The position numbers and the translations under genes are program-made. The notes under the pieces are model-generated. The model made no database searches. It saw only the letters and a program-made list of their open reading frames with translations, and was not told the origin of the DNA. Below are positions 45,035-53,395 of a stretch of DNA of 62,747 nucleotides, in pieces. Position 1 is the first letter of the stretch. Each line of letters opens with the position of its first letter. The stretch is from CAZBBB01 sp964490005 (GTDB lineage Bacteria > Planctomycetota > B15-G4). The stretch is from positions 1 through 62,747 of the forward strand of contig CAZBBB010000009.1 in the NCBI GenBank assembly GCA_964490005.1, written 5' to 3'.

Positions 45035-46483
45035 TCAGCCCCCCGCGCGCGGAGCGAGGCGGACGACGCGACGCCTCAGCTCATAGCGTCGGCCGTTCTC
45101 GATCGGCGAACTCCCGTCGCTCGACGAGAAGTACAGCACGGGCCCGCGGTGAGCGTACCGTCCGCCTCCCTCGCGCGCGATCAGCGGCAGCGGCGCGTGC
45201 GCCTCGCCCAGCTCCCGCCCGTCCTCGTACAGCGTCCAGGTCGAGCGGCGCGGATCGGACTCCGTGTCGCCCTCCGCCGCCAGCGCGGCGGGCAGCGCGA
45301 CGCGATGCAGGCGGTTGCGCATGTGCTGCATGTCGAACGTCGGCAGCCCGATGATCTCCTCACGCGCCTCGGCGAGATCGCCGGACGCGGTCGTGACGAC
45401 CCGCCGGAACTCGCCCTCCTCCGCCTCGAGCCCCCGCGGCGCCGAGGCCAGCCACGCCGCCAGCCGCAGCGTGAGCAGCGCGCGCCCCTGGTCGCCGAGA
45501 TGATCGACCGACGCGAACAGCGCGGGCACGAGTTCCTGGTCGAGGCGCGTGTCGAGCACGGCGACATCCTGGGAGGCGAGCCAGGCGTCGAGCGCGCTCT
45601 CGTACCGGTCGAGCGCGGCCGACGGCAACCGATCCGACCAATCGGGGCGGAAGCCCGGCTTGAGTCGCAGCAGCGCCAGGCGCGCACCATGCTTCCGGCA
45701 CAGCGCCACGATCTCGGGGAGTAGAGAGCGCGCCAGCTCTCGGTCGAAGTCGAGCAGATCGTGCTCGAGCACGTCCTGCGCGAGCGCCTCGCCGTCCTCG
45801 CCCGCGCCTTCGAAGGCGCGCGGCGGCAGGACCTCCGCGGACGCCTCGGAGTAGCGGACGATCGTCCCGGGCGCGAGGCGCGCGGGCAGACCGCGCAGCG
45901 CGTCGAACGTCGCCGCCTGCCGATCGTCGCGCGCCGCAAAGGCGGCGCTCGTCTCGCGCAGCCACGCCAGAACGCGATCCCCGATCGCCCCACCCTCCGC
46001 TCGACGGGCCAGAACGCGCTCGAGCACGGGCTCCTCGGGCCGGGCCGCGCGCCGCAACTGCCCGGCGTAGGGACCGCTCACGCGGAAGCTCGCGTGCGTC
46101 AGCAGCGGATCGCGGAACGGAATCACCACGAGACGCGGACGCGACGCCTCGAACGCCACGTTCTTCAGGTAGAGGTACCAGTACGCCGTGTAGGTGCCGC
46201 CCGGCGCATGGCGCAGCACGCGCGGCGCGGCGCGGCCGAGCGCCTCGTCCAGCAGCACCTGCAGCACGCCCGCATCGACGCCCTCGGCCAACATCGAATT
46301 GCCGAGCAGCAGCACGTCGGGACGAACGCCCGCGACCTCCGCCCGCAACGCGGGATCGCCGATCTCCGCGCCCGCGCCCCCCGCGGTCGCGCCCGCACCG
46401 AGCGCTCCGGCCGCGCCGAGCACCAGCAGTGCGCCGAGCACCGTCCCTGCCGTCCACCGGAGAAGCGTCGTCGCCGCGCTCAT
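45035..46483 (-). CDS. SGNH-hydrolase-like acyltransferase partner (AlgJ/AlgX-type)
   Basis: 482 residues. An N-terminal transmembrane anchor (LLRWTAGTVLGALLVLGAAGALGAG) precedes a periplasmic SGNH domain. Block I is VLLLGNSMLAEGVD with Ser63; the distal catalytic pair is in SVDHLGDQGRALL. The C-terminal 100 residues are beta-rich. Such proteins O-acetylate exported polysaccharides together with a membrane MBOAT, whose gene lies one base upstream on the same strand. Substrate unknown. Confidence 0.75.
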   Translation of the reverse strand: MSAATTLLRWTAGTVLGALLVLGAAGALGAGATAGGAGAEIGDPALRAEVAGVRPDVLLLGNSMLAEGVDAGVLQVLLDEALGRAAPRVLRHAPGGTYTAYWYLYLKNVAFEASRPRLVVIPFRDPLLTHASFRVSGPYAGQLRRAARPEEPVLERVLARRAEGGAIGDRVLAWLRETSAAFAARDDRQAATFDALRGLPARLAPGTIVRYSEASAEVLPPRAFEGAGEDGEALAQDVLEHDLLDFDRELARSLLPEIVALCRKHGARLALLRLKPGFRPDWSDRLPSAALDRYESALDAWLASQDVAVLDTRLDQELVPALFASVDHLGDQGRALLTLRLAAWLASAPRGLEAEEGEFRRVVTTASGDLAEAREEIIGLPTFDMQHMRNRLHRVALPAALAAEGDTESDPRRSTWTLYEDGRELGEAHAPLPLIAREGGGRYAHRGPVLYFSSSDGSSPIENGRRYELRRRVVRLAPRAGG

Positions 46484-46484
46484 C

Positions 46485-47888
46485 TCAGAACCTGAAGTAG
46501 AGGAAGTCGGAGCCCGACTCGCGTCCGAACAGGAACACGCAGGCCCACCCGCAGCCCACGAGCACCGGCCGCAACCAGGCCGCGCGCGCCGGGCTCGCCA
46601 ACGCGCGCCGCGCGACGGGCGCGAGCATCATCGGCAGCGCCAGCCCGACGACGAGCGCGGCCACGCCGAGCGCGACGCTCCATTCGGCGCGATCGACGGG
46701 CCAGGCCAGCGAGCGGACGTAGTCGAGCAGCCGTGCCGGGTCGCCCTGCCGGAACAGCACCCAGCCCGCGAGCGTCACGGGGAACATGAGCGCGATGCCC
46801 GCGACGCGCACCGGCCGCGCGCCGAAGACGCCCCGCGCCGCCCGCGCCACGGCGCGTCCGACGAGATGCCAGAGCACGATGAGCGCGCCGTGGTACAGGC
46901 CCCACACGACGAAGGTCCAGGCCGCGCCGTGCCACAGGCCGGCCAGCCCCATCGCGCCCAGCGCCGCCACGACGAAGCGCGCCGGCCCGCGTCGGCTGCC
47001 GCCCAGCGGAATGTAGACGTAGTCGCGGATCCAGCTCGAGAAGCTGATGTGCCAGCGCCGCCAGAAGTCGGACGGGTTGCTCGCCAGGTAGGGCGCGCGG
47101 AAGTTTTCCGACAGCTCGATGCCCAGCAGGCGGGCGCTGCCGCGCGCGATGTCGGTGTACGCCGAGAAGTCCGCCAGGATCTGCACCGCGAAGGCCAGCG
47201 CTCCCGCGGCGAGCACGGGCCAGGCGGGATGCTCCAGCTCGAAGATGCGGTCGGCCCAGAGCGCGACGTGGTCGGCGATCGCGAGCTTCTTCACGAAGCC
47301 CCACGTGATCAGGCCGAGCCCCGAAGCCCGCTGCGCGCCCGTCGCGCGCCTCCCCGACTCCAGCTGCGGCAGCAGGTCGCCGGCGCGCTCGACCGGGCCC
47401 GCGACGAGCTGCGGGAAGAAGGACACGAACAGCGCGACGTCGATCGGGTCGCGCCGCGCGTGCGTCACGCCGCGGTACACGTCGATCGTGTAGCCCATCG
47501 ACTGGAAGGTGTAGAAGCTGATGCCGACGGGCAGGGCCAGTTCAAGCAGCGGCAGGGCGACCGGCAGTCCCGCACCCGCGAGCGCCGCGGCCAGCTCGCC
47601 CGCGAAGAAGTCGTGGTACTTGAACGCACCGAGCAGGCCCAGGTTGCCCGCGAGGCTCGCCAGCAGCAGCGCCCGGCGCGCACGGGGGCGCCGCTCGATG
47701 CCGAGGGCGCAACCCCAGTCGAGCAGCGTGCTCGCCACGATCAGCGCGACGTACCACGGGTGCACCCAACCGTAGAAGATCCAGCTCGCCGCGAGCAGCA
47801 CGACGTTGCGCGGCCGGCGCGGCAGGCGCGCGCAGGCGCCCAGCACCGCCACGAGGAAGATCAGGTACTCGAAGGAATGGAAACGCAC
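46485..47888 (-). CDS. MBOAT-family membrane O-acyltransferase (AlgI-like)
   Basis: 467 residues from a GTG start, about twelve hydrophobic helices. Imports acyl groups across the membrane for polysaccharide acetylation. Family signatures are LALPVGISFYTFQSMGYTIDVYRG, FFPQLVAGPVERA, SDFWRRWHISFSSWIRDYVYIPLGGSRRG with His280, and GLWHGAAWTFVVWGLYHG with the catalytic His320. The SGNH partner follows after one base. The upstream CATCAT eight bases before the GTG may be a weak leaderless box. Confidence 0.92.
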   Translation of the reverse strand: MRFHSFEYLIFLVAVLGACARLPRRPRNVVLLAASWIFYGWVHPWYVALIVASTLLDWGCALGIERRPRARRALLLASLAGNLGLLGAFKYHDFFAGELAAALAGAGLPVALPLLELALPVGISFYTFQSMGYTIDVYRGVTHARRDPIDVALFVSFFPQLVAGPVERAGDLLPQLESGRRATGAQRASGLGLITWGFVKKLAIADHVALWADRIFELEHPAWPVLAAGALAFAVQILADFSAYTDIARGSARLLGIELSENFRAPYLASNPSDFWRRWHISFSSWIRDYVYIPLGGSRRGPARFVVAALGAMGLAGLWHGAAWTFVVWGLYHGALIVLWHLVGRAVARAARGVFGARPVRVAGIALMFPVTLAGWVLFRQGDPARLLDYVRSLAWPVDRAEWSVALGVAALVVGLALPMMLAPVARRALASPARAAWLRPVLVGCGWACVFLFGRESGSDFLYFRF

Positions 47889-47937
47889 GCGTCGTGATGA
47901 TGCCGCGCGCGGCCGGGCCGATCACCCTCCGGCCGGC

Positions 47938-48885
47938 TCAGAACGCGTCGGCGGCCCGATAGGCGTCGATCACGGCCCGCTCGCCCTCGACCCCGCCGCG
48001 GCTGTTGCCGTGCTCCATGCCGAGCACGCCCGCGAAACCCTTGCCGTGGATGTGCCGGAACACGTTGCGGTAGTTGATCTCGCCCGTGCCCGGCTCGTTG
48101 CGCCCCGGGTTGTCGCCGACCTGGAAGTACCCGATCTCGTCCCACGCCTGGTTGATGTTCGGGATCAGGTTCCCCTCGGTGATCTGCTGGTGGTAGATGT
48201 CGAACAGGATCTTGCAGGCCGGGCTGTCGACCGCGCGGCAGATCTCCCAGGCCTGCGGAATCTCCTGCAGGAACATGCCCGGGTGGTCGCGCCAGGGATT
48301 GAGCGGCTCGAGCACCATGACGAGCCCCTCGGGTTCGAGGAGTTCGGCGCCGCGGCGCAGCGTCTCGACGACGTTCGCCGTCTGGTAGCCGGGCTCGAGG
48401 CGGCGGTCGGACTCGCCTGGCACGACGGTCATCCACTTGGCATTCACGCGCTTCGCCACGTCGATCGAGCGGCGCAGATCGGCGAGGAAGCGTTCGCGCT
48501 GCGCCTCATCACCGCTGGCGAAGTGCGGCCCGCCCCACAGGTTGCCGTGCGCCACGAACACGCCCATGGTCAGGCCGAGCCGCGACGACTCGGCGCCGAG
48601 GCGCTCCTGCACGTCGACCGGGCGCCCCGCCAGGCCGTTGTCCTCGAAGGCGGTGAAGCCCTCGTCGGCCATGAACCGCAGCTGATCGACGAGGTCGTCG
48701 CCGGCCGACGCGGAGAACATGCCGAAGTGCGGCGCGTAGTTCAGGCGGAAGCCGACTGGCGCGTCGGCCCGTGGCACCGCGGGCCGCGCCGCCACGCGCC
48801 GCGGATCGGCCCCCGCGAGGCGCGGCGCGAGGCCGCCGATCGCGGCCGCCGAGAGCCCGGCGGCCAGGAAACTGCGTCGATCCAT
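47938..48885 (-). CDS. Tat-exported hydroxypyruvate-isomerase-like TIM barrel
   Basis: 315 residues. Twin-arginine signal MDRRSFLAAGLSAAAIGG at the ATG 48885. The xylose-isomerase-like barrel shows hydroxypyruvate isomerase wording: LNYAPHFGMF, GLTMGVFVAHGNLWGG, VMVLEPLNPWRDHPGMFL (Glu ligand), KILFDIYHQQITEGNLI (Asp/His) and FRHIHGKGFAGVLGMEHGNS. Members of this family in Planctomycetes probably isomerise keto-sugars; periplasmic export argues against the cytoplasmic glyoxylate pathway. GGAG precedes the ATG. Follows the PVC dehydrogenase by 22 bases. Confidence 0.82.
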   Translation of the reverse strand: MDRRSFLAAGLSAAAIGGLAPRLAGADPRRVAARPAVPRADAPVGFRLNYAPHFGMFSASAGDDLVDQLRFMADEGFTAFEDNGLAGRPVDVQERLGAESSRLGLTMGVFVAHGNLWGGPHFASGDEAQRERFLADLRRSIDVAKRVNAKWMTVVPGESDRRLEPGYQTANVVETLRRGAELLEPEGLVMVLEPLNPWRDHPGMFLQEIPQAWEICRAVDSPACKILFDIYHQQITEGNLIPNINQAWDEIGYFQVGDNPGRNEPGTGEINYRNVFRHIHGKGFAGVLGMEHGNSRGGVEGERAVIDAYRAADAF

Positions 48886-48907
48886 GGGCGGCTCGCTCCG
48901 CGGGGGT

Positions 48908-51900
48908 CTACAGGCCGGCAAGGTACTCGATCAGGTCGCGCATCTCCTCGCGCGAGATCTGCGCGGCCAGCTCCTCGGGCATCGCCGACAGCCCCGCGCG
49001 CCGCAGCTCCACCTCCGCCGGATCGAGGTCGTGCACGATCCCTTCGGCGTCGACCAGGCTCAGCAGACCGGCGTCATCGCGCACGACCCGGCCGCTGATC
49101 ACGCCACCGCCGCGCAGGAAGACGTTCTCGGTCCCGTAGCCCGGCGCCAGGCGCAGGTTGGGCAGCACGATCGACTGCAGCAGCTGCACGCGCGCGAGCC
49201 GGCGCCCGACGCCCGCCAGGTCGGGCCCCACGCGCGGCGCGTCGTCCTCGTCGCCGCGCCGATGGCAGCGCAGGCACGACAGCGAGGCCCGCTCGAAGAC
49301 CTCCCGCCCCGCCCCGCGATCGCCGCCGACCAGTCCGTCGAGGAAGGGCCGCAGCTCGGGCGGAATCTGCGCGCGCTCGCCGCGCCGGGAGAGCCGCCCC
49401 GACAACTCCTCCCCGCCTCCGCGGGCGACGAGCGCCTCGGCCGCGAGCACGACGTCGAGCGCGGCCTCCTCCGGCGAGAGCCCCGACTGCAGGCGGTCGA
49501 GCTCCGCCGCCACCGCCGCGCGCGCCGCGGGATCGTCGCTGCGCGCGGCGATGCGCAGGGCCGTGCGCCGCTCGGGCAGCTCGCCGGCCTCGAGCAGCGA
49601 CGGCACGCGCGCCAGCGCGGCCGCCTCGTCGAGTTCCTCCAGCGCCTCCAGTGCCGCGGCGCGCACGTCCGGGTCGGCATCCGCGAGCAGACCGTCGATC
49701 CGCCCCGCGAGCCGCGCCGGCGCGATCGCGCCGAGCGCCCGCAGCGCCGCGACGCGCGAAGCGCCACCCCGCGCGCGGTCCGCCGCCCACTCCGACATGA
49801 GCGGATGGAGCTTCTCGGCCCCGGCCGACTCGACGAACGCGCAGAACGCGGCCGCGACCTCGTCGGGCGCGTGCGCGATGCCGACGCGCTCCAGTTCCGC
49901 GGCCAGCGCCGGAAGTTCGGCCGAGGCGCGCGGCGGCAGCGCGCGGTGCGCGCCCGTCACCAGGTCACGCACGCCGGGCTCGCGCCACCGGGCCAGGATC
50001 TCCAGCGCCTCGACGCGCAACGCGGGTTCCACGCCGGGGCGGCTCGCGAAACGCATCAGCCGCCGCGCCGAGGCGCCGTCGCCGACCAGCAGGTTGGCCG
50101 AGAGCTGCCGCCGCAACAGCGCGCGGCGCACGTCGAACGCCGTCTCGGAACCGGGCGCGCCCGGCCTCGCCGCGGCGGCGGCCTCGTGCGCCTCCTCCTC
50201 CGCCGACGGCGGACCGACGAGCCGGCTCGCGAGCGCCTCGAGCGCCGCGGGCACGGGCAGGTCGTGGATCGCGCGGGCCGCTTCGAGCACGACGAGTTCG
50301 TCCTCGTCGTCGAGCAGGGCGGCGAGGCGCGCGTCACCCTGTCGTCGCCACACGACGGCCAACCCCCGCCGCACCGCCGGCAGCTCGTGGTCGAGCAGCG
50401 CCTCGAGTTCGGCGTCGGAGGCGCAGCCGGCCAACCCCATGATCGCCGCATGCCGCAGCAGCGGCGCCTCGTCGCCGGCCTCGGCCAGCAGCGCGACGAG
50501 CGCGGCGCTCGCGTCGCGCGCGCCGAGCGCGCCGGCGGCCAGCGCCGCCTGGCAGCGCACCCAGGGGTCCTCGTCGCCGAGCAGCGCGACGACGGCCGGG
50601 CCGAAGGCCGCGCCGCCCGACTGCCCCGCGAGCTTCGCGAAGGTGGCCCGCAGTTCCGGCACGGGATCGGCGGCCAGGGCCTCGAGCGGAACCAGCTGCG
50701 CCGGCTCGCGCCGCGCGGCGATGCCGACGCCCCAGGCGCCGTGCAGTCGCTCGACCAGGCTCGCCCCGTGCCGCGCCGCATTCACGAGCACCGCGATGCC
50801 GGGGGCGCCGCGCCGCGCCAGTTCGAGCTGCGCCGCCAGACGCACGCGACGGTCGGCGTGCGCCAACCGCGCTCCGAGCACCGGCTCGGTGAGCCCCGCG
50901 AGCGGCGCGGCGAGCAGCTCCGCCGTCCGCGCACCATCCTCGGCGCCCGCCTCGCCCTCGGCGACGACGCGCCAGATGCGTCCGCGGCCGGTCGTGCCCC
51001 AACCCTCGACCCAGTCGCTGACGAACAGCGAACCGTCGGGCGCGAAGCTCGCGTCGGTCGGCAGCAACCCTCCCAGCACGCGCCGCGCCGGCCCGCGCTC
51101 GAACCACGCGCCGCGCCGCATGCTCGTGAACGCCAGCACCGCGCTGCTGTCGGCGCCGCCGGTGAAGTCGCACAGCACGAAGTGGCCGGCGAACTCCGGC
51201 AGGCGTCCCGAGCCCGGGTGGAAGCTCAGGCCCGACGGGCCCGACGCCAGGTGATCGACCGGCGGCACGATGTACGCCGCCTGCTCCGCGAAGCCCTGCT
51301 CCCACAGCCGCTCGTCCTTCCACGGGCCGCGGTCGGGCAGGAACTGGTAGGGCTGCCGCCAGCCCGAGTCGCCGCCCTCGACGATCGCGACCCAGCGCGC
51401 GAGGTCGCCGCCGTCGGCATTGTTGTCGCCGGTGAACAAGTTCCCGAAGTCGTCGAAGGCCAGCTCCTGCGGGTTGCGCAGCCCGGTGTGCACGACGGTC
51501 AGGTCGCTGCCGTCGAGTTCGCAGCGCAGCACCGCGCCGCGATCGGGGGAGGCGAGCGTCCGGCCGCCGTGCTCCACGTGGAAGCCCCGGTCGCCGATGC
51601 TGAAGTACAGGCGGCCGTCGGGGCCGAGCGTCAGCCCGTGCAGGTCGTGCCCGAGGAACGCGATGCGCACGCCGAAGCCCGTCGCGAGTTCGGCGCGCTC
51701 GTCGGCCCGGCCGTCGCCGTCGAGGTCGCGCAGCCGCCACAGCGACGGGATGCAGGCGTAGTACACCTCGTCGCCCACGGCCAGCACGCCCGCGCCGATG
51801 CCGGCCTCCGGCGCGTTGAAGCCGTCGGCGAACACGACGTCGCGGTCGGCGCGCCCGTCTCCGTCCTCGTCGACGAGCAGGCGCAGCCGGTCGTGCTCGC

Positions 51901-52294
51901 GCGACAGCTCGGCGAAGGCCTCGCCCTCCCACTTGCGGTGCAGCGCGATGCGGTCGGCGACCGTGAGGCTCGCGAGATCGTCGTCGAGCCAGTCGTCGTG
52001 CTCGCGGATGTCGGTCACGCCGGCGTGCACGCGGAAGGACTCGCCGACGTACACGCGGCCCCGCGCGTCGACCTCGAGGCACACGGCGTTCGCCAGCCGC
52101 GGCTCGCCGGCCCACAGCTCGACGCGCGCGCCGGCCGCGGCGCGCAGGTTCGCCGCCGCCGCCTGCGCCGAACCGTCGTCCGCGTGCACGAGCGGCGCGT
52201 ACGCGCCGACGCCCTGCTGCGCGCCGGCCCACGGCGCGAGCAGCAGCGCCCACGCGAGGCCCCGCGCGGCCGCCCTCGGCCCGCCCCTACGCAA
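48908..52294 (-). CDS. PVC-type membrane-bound dehydrogenase with HEAT repeats and C-terminal haem domain
   Basis: 1128 residues. A short signal peptide (LAWALLLAPWAGA) leads to a beta-propeller dehydrogenase domain (about 40-400) with Asp-rich DEDGDGRADR and LDGDGRADE calcium loops, GLTLGPDGRLYFSIGD and GDNNADGGD. HEAT-like helical repeats follow (about 430-960). The C-terminal PVC-type haem domain has CLRCH (Cys1007, Cys1010, His1011) and VGPDLAGVGRRL. It oxidises a sugar or alcohol in the periplasm and passes electrons to cytochrome c. The stop precedes the isomerase gene; the start overlaps the preceding isomerase by eight bases. Confidence 0.88.
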   Translation of the reverse strand: MRRGGPRAAARGLAWALLLAPWAGAQQGVGAYAPLVHADDGSAQAAAANLRAAAGARVELWAGEPRLANAVCLEVDARGRVYVGESFRVHAGVTDIREHDDWLDDDLASLTVADRIALHRKWEGEAFAELSREHDRLRLLVDEDGDGRADRDVVFADGFNAPEAGIGAGVLAVGDEVYYACIPSLWRLRDLDGDGRADERAELATGFGVRIAFLGHDLHGLTLGPDGRLYFSIGDRGFHVEHGGRTLASPDRGAVLRCELDGSDLTVVHTGLRNPQELAFDDFGNLFTGDNNADGGDLARWVAIVEGGDSGWRQPYQFLPDRGPWKDERLWEQGFAEQAAYIVPPVDHLASGPSGLSFHPGSGRLPEFAGHFVLCDFTGGADSSAVLAFTSMRRGAWFERGPARRVLGGLLPTDASFAPDGSLFVSDWVEGWGTTGRGRIWRVVAEGEAGAEDGARTAELLAAPLAGLTEPVLGARLAHADRRVRLAAQLELARRGAPGIAVLVNAARHGASLVERLHGAWGVGIAARREPAQLVPLEALAADPVPELRATFAKLAGQSGGAAFGPAVVALLGDEDPWVRCQAALAAGALGARDASAALVALLAEAGDEAPLLRHAAIMGLAGCASDAELEALLDHELPAVRRGLAVVWRRQGDARLAALLDDEDELVVLEAARAIHDLPVPAALEALASRLVGPPSAEEEAHEAAAAARPGAPGSETAFDVRRALLRRQLSANLLVGDGASARRLMRFASRPGVEPALRVEALEILARWREPGVRDLVTGAHRALPPRASAELPALAAELERVGIAHAPDEVAAAFCAFVESAGAEKLHPLMSEWAADRARGGASRVAALRALGAIAPARLAGRIDGLLADADPDVRAAALEALEELDEAAALARVPSLLEAGELPERRTALRIAARSDDPAARAAVAAELDRLQSGLSPEEAALDVVLAAEALVARGGGEELSGRLSRRGERAQIPPELRPFLDGLVGGDRGAGREVFERASLSCLRCHRRGDEDDAPRVGPDLAGVGRRLARVQLLQSIVLPNLRLAPGYGTENVFLRGGGVISGRVVRDDAGLLSLVDAEGIVHDLDPAEVELRRAGLSAMPEELAAQISREEMRDLIEYLAGL

Positions 52295-53273
52295 GGCGCT
52301 CGCGGACGCGCTGCAGCAGCGCCAGCGTCTTGCGGATGCCCTCGTCCTCGCTCAGCCGTTCACCCTCGTACTCGATGCCGATCCAGCCGCGGTAGCCGGC
52401 GTCGTGCACGATGCGCAGCATGCGCTCGTAGTCGGTGCGCGTCTCGTCGCCCCGCGCGTCGAAGTCGTGGCTCTTGGCGCTCACGGCCCGGGCGAAGGGC
52501 ATGAGCTGCTGCACGCCCCGGTAGCGGTCGTACCAGCGTTCGCCGCGCTCGTCGGCGCCGAGACGGAAGTTCCCGAAGTCGGGCAGCGACCCCACGCGCG
52601 GATGGTCGGCCCCGCGCAGCACGCCCGCCAGCCAGCCTCCGTCCGAGGACAGCCCCCCGTGGTTCTCGACGATCACGCTCAGGCCCAGGGGGTGGGCCAG
52701 CTCGCCGAGGCGGTGCAGCGACTCGGAGGCCCGCGCGGCGACCGCGCGGCGCGGCCCTTGTCCGGCGGCGTTCACGCGGATCGCGTGGCAGCCGAGCACG
52801 GCCGCCGCCTCGAGCCACGGGCGGTGCTGCTCGATCGCGCGCCGCCGCGCCGCGTCGTCGGCGTCGGCCAGCTCGCCCTCGCCGTCGATCATGATGAGCA
52901 GGTTGCGCACGCCGGCGTCCGCGGCGCGGCCGTTCATCTCGCGCAGATACGCCGCGTCGCCGGCGCGCTCCTTGAAGAAGGCGTTCACGTACTCCACCGC
53001 CTCCAGCCCGTAGGCGCGCCGCGCGGTGGCGGCGAAGTCGAGGTGCGCGAGCGCTCCCGAGAACAGCGCGCGGTGCAGCGACCACTGCGCGAGCGAGATC
53101 GAGAACCACGGGGCGCGCGCCTCCCCGCCCGCCGCCGGCGACGCCGCGCGAAGCGCGGACGGCAGCAGGCCCAGCGCCGCCAGCGCGGCCCCGACGCGCA
53201 GCGCGGCGCGGCGCGTGAGCCGACGGGCCCGTGCGCGGTCTCCCGGCGGATCGTGCTCGCGGCGGCGCTCCAT
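52287..53273 (-). CDS. Tat-exported sugar phosphate isomerase/epimerase-like barrel
   Basis: 328 residues from the ATG at 53273. Twin-arginine signal RRLTRRAALRVGAALAALGLLPSALRA. The xylose-isomerase-like barrel shows metal ligands in LSVIVENHGGLSSD, SLPDFGNFRLG, AVSAKSHDFDARG and IGIEYEGERL. Such proteins in Planctomycetes carbohydrate loci act on keto-sugars. A TATAAC box nine bases upstream of the ATG suggests a two-base or leaderless transcript. It is the head gene of the isomerase-dehydrogenase-isomerase unit. Confidence 0.8.
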   Translation of the reverse strand: MERRREHDPPGDRARARRLTRRAALRVGAALAALGLLPSALRAASPAAGGEARAPWFSISLAQWSLHRALFSGALAHLDFAATARRAYGLEAVEYVNAFFKERAGDAAYLREMNGRAADAGVRNLLIMIDGEGELADADDAARRRAIEQHRPWLEAAAVLGCHAIRVNAAGQGPRRAVAARASESLHRLGELAHPLGLSVIVENHGGLSSDGGWLAGVLRGADHPRVGSLPDFGNFRLGADERGERWYDRYRGVQQLMPFARAVSAKSHDFDARGDETRTDYERMLRIVHDAGYRGWIGIEYEGERLSEDEGIRKTLALLQRVRERLA

Positions 53274-53282
53274 GGGGCGCCA

Positions 53283-53288
53283 GTTATA
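53283..53288 (-). promoter_or_regulatory. -10 box TATAAC close to start: near-leaderless candidate
   Basis: TATAAC (5 of 6) on the minus strand ends nine bases before the ATG of the exported isomerase gene, giving a leader of about two bases. No -35 motif and no Shine-Dalgarno. Confidence 0.4.
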
Positions 53289-53395
53289 CGCCCCGACCCG
53301 CCGCGACGCGCGCGCGGACACCGCGCCCGTCCCGTCGCGGCCGCGGCGGCCCGCGGGGTTATGGTGGCGCCTCCCGCCCCGGAGCGCCGACGCGC

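Noticed and set aside
48884..52504. Open frame of 1206 codons on the plus strand
   Set aside because: It is antisense to the PVC dehydrogenase and consists of Arg/Ala/His/Glu-rich sequence without motifs, a typical high-GC shadow.
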